From Candidatus Phyllobacterium onerii (GTDB lineage Bacteria > Pseudomonadota > Alphaproteobacteria > Rhizobiales > Rhizobiaceae): a stretch of 64,000 nucleotides of DNA. Positions within the stretch are counted from its first letter, which is position 1. Each line of letters starts with the position of its first letter. Both the position numbers and the translations under genes were made by a program. The notes beneath the pieces were generated by a model. It had not been told where the DNA came from, searched no databases, and saw only the letters and a program-made list of their open reading frames with translations. Shown piece after piece: positions 31,232 to 40,406 of this stretch. Where the stretch lies: assembly GCF_028331445.1 (NCBI RefSeq), contig NZ_JAQMHX010000004.1, forward strand, positions 393,811 to 457,810, written 5' to 3'.

Positions 31232-32506
31232 TCACGAATGCTCGGTGTCGATTTTGACCTTGACCACATCGCCGGGCAGCAGGATGGTCCCTTCTTCAGC
31301 GGTCGTCTCTTCGGTTTTTCCGTTGGAGTTGCGGACAATGCTGTATTGCATGACAACAGGATCTGAGCCGTTGCCCGCGGCAGCCGGCGCGTTGACCAGC
31401 GCTTCGGTCATCAAGTTTTTGTTCATCTGAAGCTTCAGATTGCTTTCATCGAGCGCGGCCTGCGTTGCCTGCATCTCGGTTGCCAATTCCGACTTGCGCT
31501 CATTATCAAGGTCGGTCTCGTTCTGGGTCGATTTACTGATTTCCTGCTTGGCACGCAACGACGCGGTATCAAGATCCAGAAGCTTGCCTTCCATGTCCGC
31601 AACCGACGTTTGCAACCCGAGGAGGCGCGAGTTCACGACAAGGCCCTGATCCGCCAGTCCGCCGATGCTGGTAAGTTCCTTTCGGGTCAGATCCAGCTGC
31701 CGGTTCTGCACGCCCATTTTCTTTTCGAGCGAACTGATTTCGTTCGTATAGAGCGTTTTGAGGTCGTTCAGCCCATTGATTTGGAGATCAAGGGAATTCT
31801 TCCTCGTGCGCATGATTGCCGTTTCATCGTCGACCAGTCTCTTGGTGTTCGATTTCTCGATCAAATCGTCCGGAACCTTGATTTCCTGCACATTGGCCAA
31901 TTCTGCTTGCAGTCTTGCGAGTTTGACCACCGCCCGGTCATGCGCGGCTACGATGACATCATAGTCCCCGCGCGCATTGAAGTAATCCCGCTCGAAGCGC
32001 TGCCCGGTCGTTCGCGGCATACCGCCAGCAAGGCTAACAGCCTTGAGAACCGTCATTTCAGGCTCGAATGCATATCTTCCTGGCGTCTGCACGTCGCCTG
32101 AAACGAAAATCGGCCGAAACTCGGATATCTCTACGGAAGCCTCCGGAAGATCGCTAAGGCCGAGTTTCTGCCGGAGGTTCTCGGAGATCTCCTTGGCAAT
32201 TTCGGATGTGGTCTTGCCGCCGGCGGCTATTTCACCCGCGAAGGGAAGAGACAAGGTGCCTGAGGGTCCAACCCTGTAATCACCCGTGATCGTGGGCCAC
32301 TCGCGAAAGGTGCCTTCTGCGGTCTGCCATTCGATCACGCGTATGGTGACCTTGTCCATCGGGCCCAACGCGTAATCCGCAGCATGGGCACCCGGCGCAA
32401 ACAGCATCATGAGAAGCAGCATGCAGCCATAAAAGAACCAGCGCGTTGCAGCGGTGAAACCGCGTGGCATGCCTGAGCACGCACTTGACGGGGAAATCGG
32501 GGTCAT
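31232..32506 (-). CDS. exoF: Polysaccharide export outer-membrane/periplasmic protein ExoF
   Basis: 424 residues. Signal peptide/anchor (FFYGCMLLLMMLFAPGAHA), a polysaccharide-export (Wza-type) domain (~45-140, YALGPMDKVTIRVIEW, YRVGPSGTLSLPFAGEI), a SLBB-like segment (SGDVQTPGRYAFEPEMTVLKAVSLAGG), and a long coiled coil (~200-380) unlike Wza but typical of rhizobial ExoF. In succinoglycan synthesis ExoF works with ExoP and ExoQ in polymer export. The start at 32506 places the signal peptide 25 residues in. Confidence 0.9.
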   Translation of the reverse strand: MTPISPSSACSGMPRGFTAATRWFFYGCMLLLMMLFAPGAHAADYALGPMDKVTIRVIEWQTAEGTFREWPTITGDYRVGPSGTLSLPFAGEIAAGGKTTSEIAKEISENLRQKLGLSDLPEASVEISEFRPIFVSGDVQTPGRYAFEPEMTVLKAVSLAGGMPRTTGQRFERDYFNARGDYDVIVAAHDRAVVKLARLQAELANVQEIKVPDDLIEKSNTKRLVDDETAIMRTRKNSLDLQINGLNDLKTLYTNEISSLEKKMGVQNRQLDLTRKELTSIGGLADQGLVVNSRLLGLQTSVADMEGKLLDLDTASLRAKQEISKSTQNETDLDNERKSELATEMQATQAALDESNLKLQMNKNLMTEALVNAPAAAGNGSDPVVMQYSIVRNSNGKTEETTAEEGTILLPGDVVKVKIDTEHS

Positions 32507-33384
32507 TTCCAACAATTACTCCTGTAAATCAATCGGGATCGGTGAGGCTATTTCCGCCCTAATCTTGGCAAAGCCACCCGGCCCAAGCCTCATAAGCAGG
32601 ATCGCGTGACATATATGAGGCGGGAATGATCATGCGAACGATCACAATGTCCTTCCGAAAAGGCCAATTTCAACGGAATGCTTGTCGAAAACAAGGCATT
32701 CGTCGAAGGTAATACCGCTGCCCTCGTATATCCGCCCCAGTCAGCCTGGAACGGACGCGAATGATTGTTCGGAAGATAACATAAAAATTGTGCGTTGCAA
32801 CACAACGTCGTTTGCAGCATGCGAGTTGAATGGCATATTGGCTGTATATTCTGGTCGCGATCGCCGAAATGACCTCGTATTTTGCCGGAATGTTATGTAA
32901 TTTGAGATCGCAATTCCACGCGTTCGCGCCATAAACATAATTAAATATGCTTATATAGTTGAGTGATTGTAATTAGTTTTGTCTCCTTCTAGACAATTGG
33001 ATGGGTTGTATAGCCCCGAGATATTGTGTAATTTTTTTATTTGCGCTGCAACATAGCGTGAAAATGTGTCGTGTTTCGTTATTTTGAGTGAAGACAGGAC
33101 GTGCTTCAGCCGTCCGCTTGCGTTGTATGCTGTATTCGCGGGTCGCAATACCTCGCCAGCTCCAAAAGCGCAGAAAAATTGTGGTTACAAAGTAAGAAAA
33201 CTGTTATATTCCGGCTTAAAATTAGCCGAGGTGCTTTCATCTAAACTCAAGGGGTTTGGTATAGACAAATTGGCAGCCAAAAAAACATTCATGTACGCGC
33301 ATTAGCGTCTGTGGGGGGAGATAAAATGATAAGAAACTATACGCCAGCTTTTCTCCGCATAAAGAATGGGAGGAGCTGAGCATT
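32507..33384. other. Long exoF-exoX intergenic region
   Basis: 878 bases without a credible gene, clearly AT-richer than the flanks. It carries one TGCRNYGCASMA box (32788-32799, reverse orientation). The rest looks like a regulatory region for the two divergent genes; no RNA gene or repeat copy was recognised. Confidence 0.55.
32788..32799 (-). promoter_or_regulatory. TGCRNYGCASMA box between exoF and exoX
   Basis: Reads TGCAACGCACAA on the minus strand, identical to the box at 35003-35014, and sits within a larger symmetrical TTGTGCGTTGCAACACAA. Confidence 0.5.
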
Positions 33385-33663
33385 ATGAGATTTCCAAATT
33401 TTTTAATCGGAATGCTCGGCGTCCTTATCGCATTTGCGATCACGACCTATGTTCTCACGCAATCCCTGTGGGCAACGATAGTCCAGACGCTAATTTGCGC
33501 AGTCGTCATCCAGGTAGGATATTTCGCCGTTGTGCTCTTCCTTGTCGCACGTGAGAAACCACGGACGTCCGAGTGGAAGCAGTCCGGGACTAGTGAGCCA
33601 ACCGGCATTGTCGCCAACAAGCAGCCGCCGTTTAAATCAATTACACCCACAGAAACGCACTAG
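33385..33663 (+). CDS. exoX: Exopolysaccharide production repressor, ExoX/SyrA-like
   Basis: 92 residues: two membrane helices (NFLIGMLGVLIAFAITTYVL and IVQTLICAVVIQVGYFAVVLFLV) followed by a soluble polar tail. Size, topology and the LICAVVIQVGYF helix match the ExoX/SyrA (PsiA-type) small membrane proteins that reduce exopolysaccharide synthesis, probably by acting on ExoY. A strong GGGAGGAG site precedes the ATG. It lies 8.9 kb from exoY here, rather than beside it as in Sinorhizobium. Confidence 0.8.
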   Translation: MRFPNFLIGMLGVLIAFAITTYVLTQSLWATIVQTLICAVVIQVGYFAVVLFLVAREKPRTSEWKQSGTSEPTGIVANKQPPFKSITPTETH

Positions 33664-33769
33664 GTCTGTTTATATTCACGCCATGGCGGCCTTCAAACGG
33701 CGTTTTTCTGCGCTCCGGTACTCGAAAACCACCGTTTTCGCCTCGCCCTGACATGAATCTCAACAGACC
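33663..33769. repeat. Palindromic intergenic repeat, type A, copy 5 (internally deleted)
   Basis: Terminal inverted repeats GGTCTGTTTATATTCA and TGAATCTCAACAGACC. The central GCTCACGTAC...GTACGCTGCGC part is missing: TGCGCTCCGGT joins directly to ACTCGAAAACC. This fits deletion between the two copies of CTCCGG found in full-length elements. The remaining 215 bases to the next gene show nothing further. Confidence 0.85.
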
Positions 33770-33984
33770 CTTAAGCGATCCGGAGCAACTTCCGGGCGTC
33801 AGAACCTTGCTCTAGACGTCTGCCTCTTGCGGGAGGCCGAAATAATTGTATCCTTGCTGCATCGGTCTGGTGCTGGCAATACGCCCACAGACCATACGTG
33901 GTGCGCGCTAACACGCCTTCGTGCATCCAGTAGAGACCCGCACAGTCGAGGGCAGGGGCAATTACAGATAATCCGGACAATAGT

Positions 33985-34974
33985 GTGTGTGTGATCATCG
34001 CTGCGAAGAACGCAGCCGATACCATCGCGGCCGCCATATCCTCCGCCTTGGCGGATATATACGTGGCAGAAGTGATCGTCGTCGACGATGGATCGACCGA
34101 TGGTACTTCGGAAGCCGCCGGAGGAGCCGATGACGCGAGCGGGCGGCTGCGTATCATTCGTTTCGACGCGAACAGGGGGCCATCTTACGCACGTAATCAC
34201 GCCATCTCCTGTTCGTCGGCGGCCCTGATCAGTATTCTCGATGCCGACGATTTCTTTATCCCGGGGCGCTTTTCCCATTTGTTGTCAACCAGGGACTGGG
34301 ATATGGCCGCCGACAACATCGTCTTTGTCGATCAACGTTGGGTCAGCCACTTCAACACACTCGCCATTGACACGTTTCCTCCGGAAACCTGGTTTCTCGA
34401 CCTGCCGACATTCGTCGACCGCAATATATCGAGGCGCAGCAAGCAGCGCGGCGAGCTCGGCTTCCTGAAGCCTGTCATCCGTCGCGAGTTTCTGGATCGC
34501 CACAGCCTGCGCTACAATGAAAAGCTGCGGCTCGGCGAGGATTACGATCTCTATACGAGAGCGTTGGCCCTGGGTGCGCGGTTTCAGATCATCAACAATT
34601 GTGGATATGGAGCCGTCGTGCGTGCGGATTCGCTGAGCGGGCGGCACAGGACGGACGACCTGAAACAACTCGCCGATGCCGACAGGGCACTTCTGGATAG
34701 CGGCATGCTGTCGGGAGGGGGGCTGGAAGCCGTCCGCGAGCATGAGCGCCATATTCGCTCCAAATTCCATCACAGGCAGTTTCTGGACGTCAAGTCGCAG
34801 AAGGGGCTCGCTGCGGCAGCTGTCTATGGTCTGCGCAATCCGTCTGCGGTTTTTCCAATCGCAAGGGGCATCCTGACCGACAAGTTCGATGGAGCCGTCA
34901 AAAACAGATCGACTGCCCCCCAGATCAAACCAGAGCTGCGCTATCTGTTTCCGGCAACTGCCAAAACGCAGTGA
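33985..34974 (+). CDS. exoU: Family 2 glycosyltransferase, ExoU-like
   Basis: 329 residues with the GT2 (GT-A) fold: CVIIAAKNAADTIAAAISSAL, VIVVDDGSTDGTS, NRGPSYARNHAI, and the nucleotide-sugar metal motif ISILDADDFFIPGRF; RLGEDYDLYTRAL holds the catalytic base region. In the succinoglycan pathway ExoU adds the sixth sugar (a beta-1,6 glucose), which fits a side-chain role here. No ATG is available after the in-frame stop at 33931; the GTG at 33985 gives the expected N-terminus and lies in a (GT)n tract. Confidence 0.78.
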   Translation: MCVIIAAKNAADTIAAAISSALADIYVAEVIVVDDGSTDGTSEAAGGADDASGRLRIIRFDANRGPSYARNHAISCSSAALISILDADDFFIPGRFSHLLSTRDWDMAADNIVFVDQRWVSHFNTLAIDTFPPETWFLDLPTFVDRNISRRSKQRGELGFLKPVIRREFLDRHSLRYNEKLRLGEDYDLYTRALALGARFQIINNCGYGAVVRADSLSGRHRTDDLKQLADADRALLDSGMLSGGGLEAVREHERHIRSKFHHRQFLDVKSQKGLAAAAVYGLRNPSAVFPIARGILTDKFDGAVKNRSTAPQIKPELRYLFPATAKTQ

Positions 34975-35002
34975 GCCTGACGCGGATATCAGTTCGAATT
35001 TA

Positions 35003-35017
35003 TTGTGCGTTGCACAA
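35003..35017 (-). promoter_or_regulatory. TGCRNYGCASMA box, perfect inverted repeat
   Basis: TTGTGCGTTGCACAA: arms TTGTGC and GCACAA around GTT are perfectly symmetrical. It reads TGCAACGCACAA on the minus strand at 35003-35014. It lies 160 bases before the pyruvyltransferase gene. Confidence 0.55.
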
Positions 35018-35176
35018 AAAGACACAATGGACTAGTCTGTTTCAAGAATAGATCAGGGGTCAATATGAGCGGATTTGCTCAGTTGGGTTCGACAACTGAG
35101 CGCGCAACGGATGCAGTCATGATTGACTTGCAGCCAACGAACCCCATGCCGCCAATCAGATACCAGGGTTAGTTTT

Positions 35177-36511
35177 ATGAAAATCATTGTCGAGAACACG
35201 GTCTGCCTGAATACTGGCGACGCCGCCATTCTTCTAGCGATCAGGCACATCCTGAGAAACGTTTGGGGCGAGGATTTGCGTTTTCAGGTCTTTGACAGCC
35301 AGCCGGAAGTGGCGGCACGGCTTTACCCTTCGAAAGAATATCCGGATCTCGAATTTCACAAACTCCTGTCAGAGTCCGTCTTCAAGTACAGCTACGATCA
35401 AAACGTCCTGAAGAACGCCGTCAAGCCGCTCTACAATCGAATTGTCATCGAGGCGCTGCGCCGCTTCGGCAGGGGCGGGTCCATCGACAAGATGTTGTTT
35501 AGCGACAGCGACCGGCGCTCGCTTGAGATCTACCGGGACGCTGACCTCGTCATCACGACGGGCGGAACCTATCTGGTCGAGAACTACAACCTCGAACGGC
35601 GTCTCAATCAATTCCGTATCGACGCGATAGTCGGTAAGGATCCCGTGTTCTTCACGCAGTCACTGGGGCCCTTCAACAAGGACTATAATCGCCAGGAACT
35701 GAAACCCGTCTTTGACCGGAGCCCGCTCATTCTTCTTCGCGATTCCCGGTCAAAGGACCATATTGTCGATCTCGTCGAAGACCCCGACAAATGTCACGTG
35801 GTGGCGGATGCGGTGTTCGCGCTCGCCGACACGGACCGGATCGCAGGAATTCTGGCTGCGGACCAGACACCGAAAACCGGTCGCGTCGCTATATCCGTCC
35901 GGCACTGGAACTACGTCAAGGGCGGCGGGGACGGCATGCGCCGCTACCTTGATTCCATCCGCAACATCGTCACCACCCTGGTGCGCGATCAGGGCAAAGA
36001 GGTGACCTTCCTGTCGACTTGCCAGGGCGTGCCGGAATATGCCCACGACGACTCCAAGGCGGCCAAGGCGATCGTTGCCGAGCTCGATCCCGAGATTGCC
36101 CGCCATGTCAGCGTGGACGCGTCATTTCATACACCAGAGCAACTGATGGCGCTTGTAAAAGGGTTCGATTTCGTCGTCGCCACGCGCATGCACATGATGA
36201 TCATGTCGCTGTGCGTCGGCACCCCGGTGTTGCCGATCGCCTACGAGTTCAAGACCAAGGAAGTCGCCAAGCGCATCGGCGTGTCCGACGTTCTGCTCGA
36301 CATTGACACGGTGACCGTGGAAGAAGCCGGTCAAAAACTCGATACGTTCATCCAAAATCTGGAACATTATCGCAGAACGAGCCTCAAGGCTGTTCTTGAC
36401 GAGCACGCATCGGCAATGTCCGCGACTGAGCTTCTGAAGCCGCTTCTTGCCGCGCCTTCAGCGAATGTTGCTCGCGACCTTGGACCAGATGGCCGACAGA
36501 GCGCTGCGTGA
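35177..36511 (+). CDS. Polysaccharide pyruvyl transferase, WcaK/AmsJ-like
   Basis: 444 residues of the PS_pyruv_trans family, which adds pyruvate ketals to exopolysaccharide sugars from phosphoenolpyruvate. Family marks: ENTVCLNTGDAAILLAIRHIL at the N-terminus, VITTGGTYLVENY, the QSLGPFNKD block, RDSRSKDHIVDL and VVATRMHMMIMSLCVGTPVLPIAYEFK. It is longer than ExoV and looks more like WcaK/AmsJ from colanic acid and amylovoran loci. The ATG at 35177 is the conserved start. Its last 54 bases overlap the convergent flippase gene. Confidence 0.85.
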   Translation: MKIIVENTVCLNTGDAAILLAIRHILRNVWGEDLRFQVFDSQPEVAARLYPSKEYPDLEFHKLLSESVFKYSYDQNVLKNAVKPLYNRIVIEALRRFGRGGSIDKMLFSDSDRRSLEIYRDADLVITTGGTYLVENYNLERRLNQFRIDAIVGKDPVFFTQSLGPFNKDYNRQELKPVFDRSPLILLRDSRSKDHIVDLVEDPDKCHVVADAVFALADTDRIAGILAADQTPKTGRVAISVRHWNYVKGGGDGMRRYLDSIRNIVTTLVRDQGKEVTFLSTCQGVPEYAHDDSKAAKAIVAELDPEIARHVSVDASFHTPEQLMALVKGFDFVVATRMHMMIMSLCVGTPVLPIAYEFKTKEVAKRIGVSDVLLDIDTVTVEEAGQKLDTFIQNLEHYRRTSLKAVLDEHASAMSATELLKPLLAAPSANVARDLGPDGRQSAA

Positions 36512-37918
36512 CTGGGGCAGCAAAAGCATCAGAACGAACGCGAACCCATAGTTCAGCAAAACAGCCAGGGTAACCGCCAAAAAATCCGAGCGGGCGATCA
36601 GCGACAGGGGCAGCAGCCAGTAGGCGAGCCAGGCGAGCAGGGCCGAAACGATGAAGAGGCCTTGCACCAGAAGCACATCCATCGCCGTCACCGGGCCGAC
36701 GCGGTGCACAAGCACTGCGAGAACGGGAACGCGCAGGATATAGCCGCTGATGGCATAGGCCGCGGCGACGCCGACGGCACCCCAATGCAAGCCCACGATA
36801 AAAGCAACCACAGTCGTGATCGAAGAGTAGATGCCCCAGCGGAACATGGTCTTCGTTCTGTCTTGGCAGATGAAGATCCAGCCTGTGGTGCTCGAAATGG
36901 GCTGAATGAGGCCGGCGATGCCGAGCCAGGCGAAAATCGGTGCGACGGGCAGCCATCTGTCGCCGAAAAGAATGCCGACCACCTGTTCCGAGGTAAGGGT
37001 CAACGCCGCGATAGCGGGTACCGTGACCGCCGCGAGTACCCAGTTGGTCTGCATGTAGATATCGCGAAAGCGCTTTTTATCGTCCTGTATTCGGCTGAGA
37101 AGCGGGATCATCAGGCGTGTCAGCGGCTGATTGATGTTCTGCAAAGGGAACAGCAGAAGCTTGTAAGCGCGGTCGTAATAACCGAGCTCGATTGCGCCTG
37201 AAAATTTGCCGATCAGAATATTGTCGAGATTGCGGGAGAAGAAGTTGACGAGGTTGAAGCCTGTAAGGTTGGCGCCGAAGGACATGATGTCCCGATCGAT
37301 CTTCAAAACCGGCTTGTCCGGTCTAAACCGCGCCACACGCCAGGCTGCAAGCAATCCAACCGCCGCCGATGCTGCAGGGCCAAGCACCAGCGACCAATAG
37401 CCCATGCCGGCATAGGCCGCCACGGCCGCTGTTGCAAAGCCTGCAATGGCGGTGACGACATCGTTGATCGCAAGCTGACCGAACTGAAGATGGCGATTCA
37501 TCAGGCTGAGCGGCATGGCCGCCAGACTTCCGAGGAAAAGCGGCAGGCCGGCGCCGATTGTGATCCCGACCATGCGCGCATCACCGTAATAGGAAGCGAC
37601 GACGGGGGAGAGCGCGACGACGACGACAGTGCTCGCTAGGCCCGCAAATGCACTCATCCAGAAGACCTGATTGAGCTGCCGCTGACTGATCTCCTTGCGC
37701 TGAACGACCGCTTGCTGAAGCCCGAGATTCTGAAAGAGCGCGACGAAGGCCACGATCGGACTGACAGAGGCGACAAGCCCGAAATCTTCCGGAATGAGCA
37801 GGCGCGCCAGGACGATGACGGAGAGGAATTGGACAACGATTTTGATGCCTTGGGCGATGACCGTCAAAAGGCCGCCGCGAAGGGCAACGCGTCCAAACTG
37901 AAGCGGTTCGGCACTCAC
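36458..37918 (-). CDS. exoT: Wzx-type lipopolysaccharide/exopolysaccharide flippase, ExoT-like
   Basis: 486 residues, about 12-14 membrane helices, of the WzxC/Polysacc_synt_3 group (LSVIVLARLLIPEDFGLVASVSPIVAF, LQQAVVQRKEIS, GYYDRAYKLLLFPLQNINQPLTRLMIPLLSRIQDD). It moves lipid-linked repeat units across the inner membrane. Size and type match ExoT of the succinoglycan system. The start overlaps the stop of the upstream GT4 gene by four bases. Confidence 0.85.
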   Translation of the reverse strand: MSAEPLQFGRVALRGGLLTVIAQGIKIVVQFLSVIVLARLLIPEDFGLVASVSPIVAFVALFQNLGLQQAVVQRKEISQRQLNQVFWMSAFAGLASTVVVVALSPVVASYYGDARMVGITIGAGLPLFLGSLAAMPLSLMNRHLQFGQLAINDVVTAIAGFATAAVAAYAGMGYWSLVLGPAASAAVGLLAAWRVARFRPDKPVLKIDRDIMSFGANLTGFNLVNFFSRNLDNILIGKFSGAIELGYYDRAYKLLLFPLQNINQPLTRLMIPLLSRIQDDKKRFRDIYMQTNWVLAAVTVPAIAALTLTSEQVVGILFGDRWLPVAPIFAWLGIAGLIQPISSTTGWIFICQDRTKTMFRWGIYSSITTVVAFIVGLHWGAVGVAAAYAISGYILRVPVLAVLVHRVGPVTAMDVLLVQGLFIVSALLAWLAYWLLPLSLIARSDFLAVTLAVLLNYGFAFVLMLLLPQSRSALSAIWSKVASNIR

Positions 37919-39093
37919 GCGCTTAACTTCGCTTCGGCCAGACGCGTGATCATCTGCGCGAACTGATCATTCAAAACATCGGCGTTGAAATCGGCCTCGA
38001 TTTTTTTCCTTGCAGCCAATGCGATGCGCTCGCATTCGGCCGGGTGTTGGGCGATCCACAGGAGTTTTGCCGCGAGCGCATCAATGTCCTTCTCCGGGAC
38101 GAGAAATCCTGTCGTCTGGTCCTCTATGAGTTCGGGAATCCCCGAATGATATGTGCTGAGCACCGTAAGCCCGGCAGACATTGCCTCCATGAGGGAGACC
38201 GGAATGCCTTCCACATCTCCATCCTGTGCCGTGACGCTCGGCAGCAGGAACAGATGGGCTTCCCGCAAGCGCTGCTTGACCTCGCTGTGCGGGCGCGGTC
38301 CGAGAAATGTCACCCTGTGCGCAATATTCAGATCCTTGGCGAGCTGCTTCAGCTCGTCGAGCAATTCGCCGCCGCCTATGATGGTATAGGCCCAATCGAG
38401 GTCCGGGTTTGAAATCGAAAGCTGACCCAGCGCGCGCAGGGCAAACTCGATGCCCTTCTTTTCGGTCAGGCGGCAAACCGAAATGACATTCAAGGTGCCT
38501 TGATCCCAAGTACGCCACGCATATTCGATCTCGTTGATCCGTACACCCATATGATGCACGACGACGTTTGCTTCCGGCGCCCCGGCGTCGACAAGGGCCT
38601 TTTGGAAATAATCGTTGACTGTCAGCTGCCGAGTACCCTGGTCGAACAGGACAGTATATTGCCAGAGGGAGTTGTCGAGGAGCGGCCGGCCAACATCGCG
38701 GCCATGGAATATCGTGACCAGGGAAGCGCCGAGCTTCTTCCGCTTGAGCACGCGTGCCACGCGCAAACCATTGTTGCCGAAATGGGCGATTATGACATCG
38801 AAATTGTGGAGCTTTCGCGAAAAGACAATGTCGAATGCCGTCGAAACCTTATCCCAGAGGGTTGTTGGCAGTTTTCGAAGGATCGGGCGCAACGGCGCCA
38901 GAGCACCCCACCAGCAAACCGTATTTTCAGTCAGCGCCTGCCAATGCTTTGTTCGAGCACTGCCCTGCTTCAGGAGGTTCTCGTTACAGATAACGCCGAC
39001 CTCGATACCGCGCTCAAGAAATCCATTTACCTGATCCAAAATGAACGTCTCGGACAATGACGGGAACTTGTCGACAACAAAACCAACTCTCAT
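37915..39093 (-). CDS. Family 4 glycosyltransferase A
   Basis: 392 residues, GT-B fold. N-terminal acceptor domain (MRVGFVVDKFPSLSETFILDQVNGFLERG) and C-terminal nucleotide-sugar domain (VCRLTEKKGIEFALRAL, IIGGGELLDELKQLA, FLGPRPHSEVKQRL, and the E-x7-E motif in EGIPVSLMEAMSAG). GT4 enzymes are retaining and usually make alpha linkages from UDP- or GDP-sugars. There is no counterpart in the Sinorhizobium succinoglycan set. The longer frame upstream is only readthrough of a repeat element. Confidence 0.85.
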   Translation of the reverse strand: MRVGFVVDKFPSLSETFILDQVNGFLERGIEVGVICNENLLKQGSARTKHWQALTENTVCWWGALAPLRPILRKLPTTLWDKVSTAFDIVFSRKLHNFDVIIAHFGNNGLRVARVLKRKKLGASLVTIFHGRDVGRPLLDNSLWQYTVLFDQGTRQLTVNDYFQKALVDAGAPEANVVVHHMGVRINEIEYAWRTWDQGTLNVISVCRLTEKKGIEFALRALGQLSISNPDLDWAYTIIGGGELLDELKQLAKDLNIAHRVTFLGPRPHSEVKQRLREAHLFLLPSVTAQDGDVEGIPVSLMEAMSAGLTVLSTYHSGIPELIEDQTTGFLVPEKDIDALAAKLLWIAQHPAECERIALAARKKIEADFNADVLNDQFAQMITRLAEAKLSA

Positions 39094-39144
39094 TACCGAG
39101 CATTCTTTCAATAAATCTAAAAACATGGGCAGAGCTTTGAGTCC

Positions 39145-39273
39145 GTCTTGAAACTCTACTGCGGCGGTCATCTGACGCGATTTTCTGTGCTTCCGGTGCT
39201 CACGTACTAATGTACGCTGCGCTCCGGTTCTCGAAAACCACGCCATTTGACACTCCGCAGCGACTTTCCAAAC
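39145..39273. repeat. Palindromic intergenic repeat, type B, copy 6
   Basis: Near-identical to copy 3 (CTTGAAACTCTACTGCGGCG ... CAGCGACTTTCCAAAC), core GCTTCCGGTGCTCACGTAC, TGTACGCTGCGCTCCGG, TCTCGAAAACCACG. It sits between the two GT4 genes. Confidence 0.85.
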
Positions 39274-39282
39274 TGACTCATA

Positions 39283-40365
39283 TCACGCCACCTGTTTGAT
39301 ATTTTTCTGGCTGGCGGCTTGATCGAGAACGCTGAGAAAGGTCGAAAACTGGCTCTTCGGATCCATCTGCGGCCGCTCGGAAAATTTCCTTGCAGCGGAC
39401 GAGAGCCGGTCATATTCGCCCTTGTCAGTCCAGAGCGTGCGGATCGCGCCGACCCAATCTTCCAGCGGCGCGTTGTAATCCAGGACAAGGCCGCCTTCGC
39501 CAATCGCTTCCGGCAGTCCGCCACGGCGTGACCCCACGACAGGAATGCCGCTGCAATGCGCTTCTGACGCGACGCGGCCCCATGCCTCCTCCCATTTGCT
39601 GGGGGCGAGCAGGATCTTGGTGCGCCCATAGACCGTTTTCATGTCGCTGGTGCGGTTTTCGAGTTTGACGTTCTTCAGAGGAGCGATCGTCTTTTCGATG
39701 CTGGCCCGGTGATCATCGGCAAGCTTCCAGCTTTCGACAAAGAGAAACGGGATGTCGGGACACTGGCCGGCGATCTGGACGGCCAGTTCAAAACCCTTTT
39801 CGTTGTAGGGATTGATGAACGTCACATATTCGCCAGTCGTCGGCGTTCCGTACAGGACAGGGTCGATCGTCGGCGGGATGATGGTCGAATCGATCCCGAA
39901 TTTTTCCTTGTAGGTCCTCGCGGTGAACTCGGAATTCGCGATGTAGAGTGCAGAATCCAGTTCCCGCAGATCACCGGCAAGTTCGTGGAATTCCACGTTT
40001 CTGAGGTAAATGACCAAGGGTATCCCTTCAGCTTGCAGGGCTTTCCCTATCGGAACCGATTTGTGGCATTGCACGACAGCAACGTCAGGCTTGAGCCTTT
40101 TGACCGCGAAGCCCGCTGCTTCCCAGGGAAACCAGGCTCTGACCACGGGATAGCCCGGAAAACTGTCGACTGCCGCCCGCTGACCCATGATCTTCATCTT
40201 GGCGCGTGCCTTCAGTCCGAACATCCCCTGGCCGAACAAGGCAGCCAGAACCGAGGCTTCGTGCCCCTGATTGCGCAATTGCTCGACCAGATGATGCGTA
40301 CTCGATTGAACGCCACCACTGAACTGGGGATAGTAGCCGTTGCCGCCCGCAAAAAGTACTTTCAT
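39283..40365 (-). CDS. Family 4 glycosyltransferase B
   Basis: 360 residues, GT-B fold: MKVLFAGGNGYYPQFSGGVQSSTHHLVEQLRNQGH at the N-terminus (glycine-rich acceptor loop), PYNEKGFELAVQIA, and the donor motif APSKWEEAWGRVASEAHCSGIPVVGSRRGGLPEAIGEGG. It sits right after the UDP-glucose dehydrogenase gene, so transfer of glucuronic acid is a reasonable but unproven guess for this or the neighbouring GT4. Confidence 0.85.
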   Translation of the reverse strand: MKVLFAGGNGYYPQFSGGVQSSTHHLVEQLRNQGHEASVLAALFGQGMFGLKARAKMKIMGQRAAVDSFPGYPVVRAWFPWEAAGFAVKRLKPDVAVVQCHKSVPIGKALQAEGIPLVIYLRNVEFHELAGDLRELDSALYIANSEFTARTYKEKFGIDSTIIPPTIDPVLYGTPTTGEYVTFINPYNEKGFELAVQIAGQCPDIPFLFVESWKLADDHRASIEKTIAPLKNVKLENRTSDMKTVYGRTKILLAPSKWEEAWGRVASEAHCSGIPVVGSRRGGLPEAIGEGGLVLDYNAPLEDWVGAIRTLWTDKGEYDRLSSAARKFSERPQMDPKSQFSTFLSVLDQAASQKNIKQVA

Positions 40366-40406
40366 CGCGTGGCTCCTTGTATCCTGTTTTCCACCAGCCC
40401 GGCGGC

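Noticed and set aside
39094..39246. N-terminal extension of GT4 enzyme A
   Set aside because: The extra residues are translation of a repeat element and do not match the GT4 N-terminus, which begins MRVGFVVDKF.
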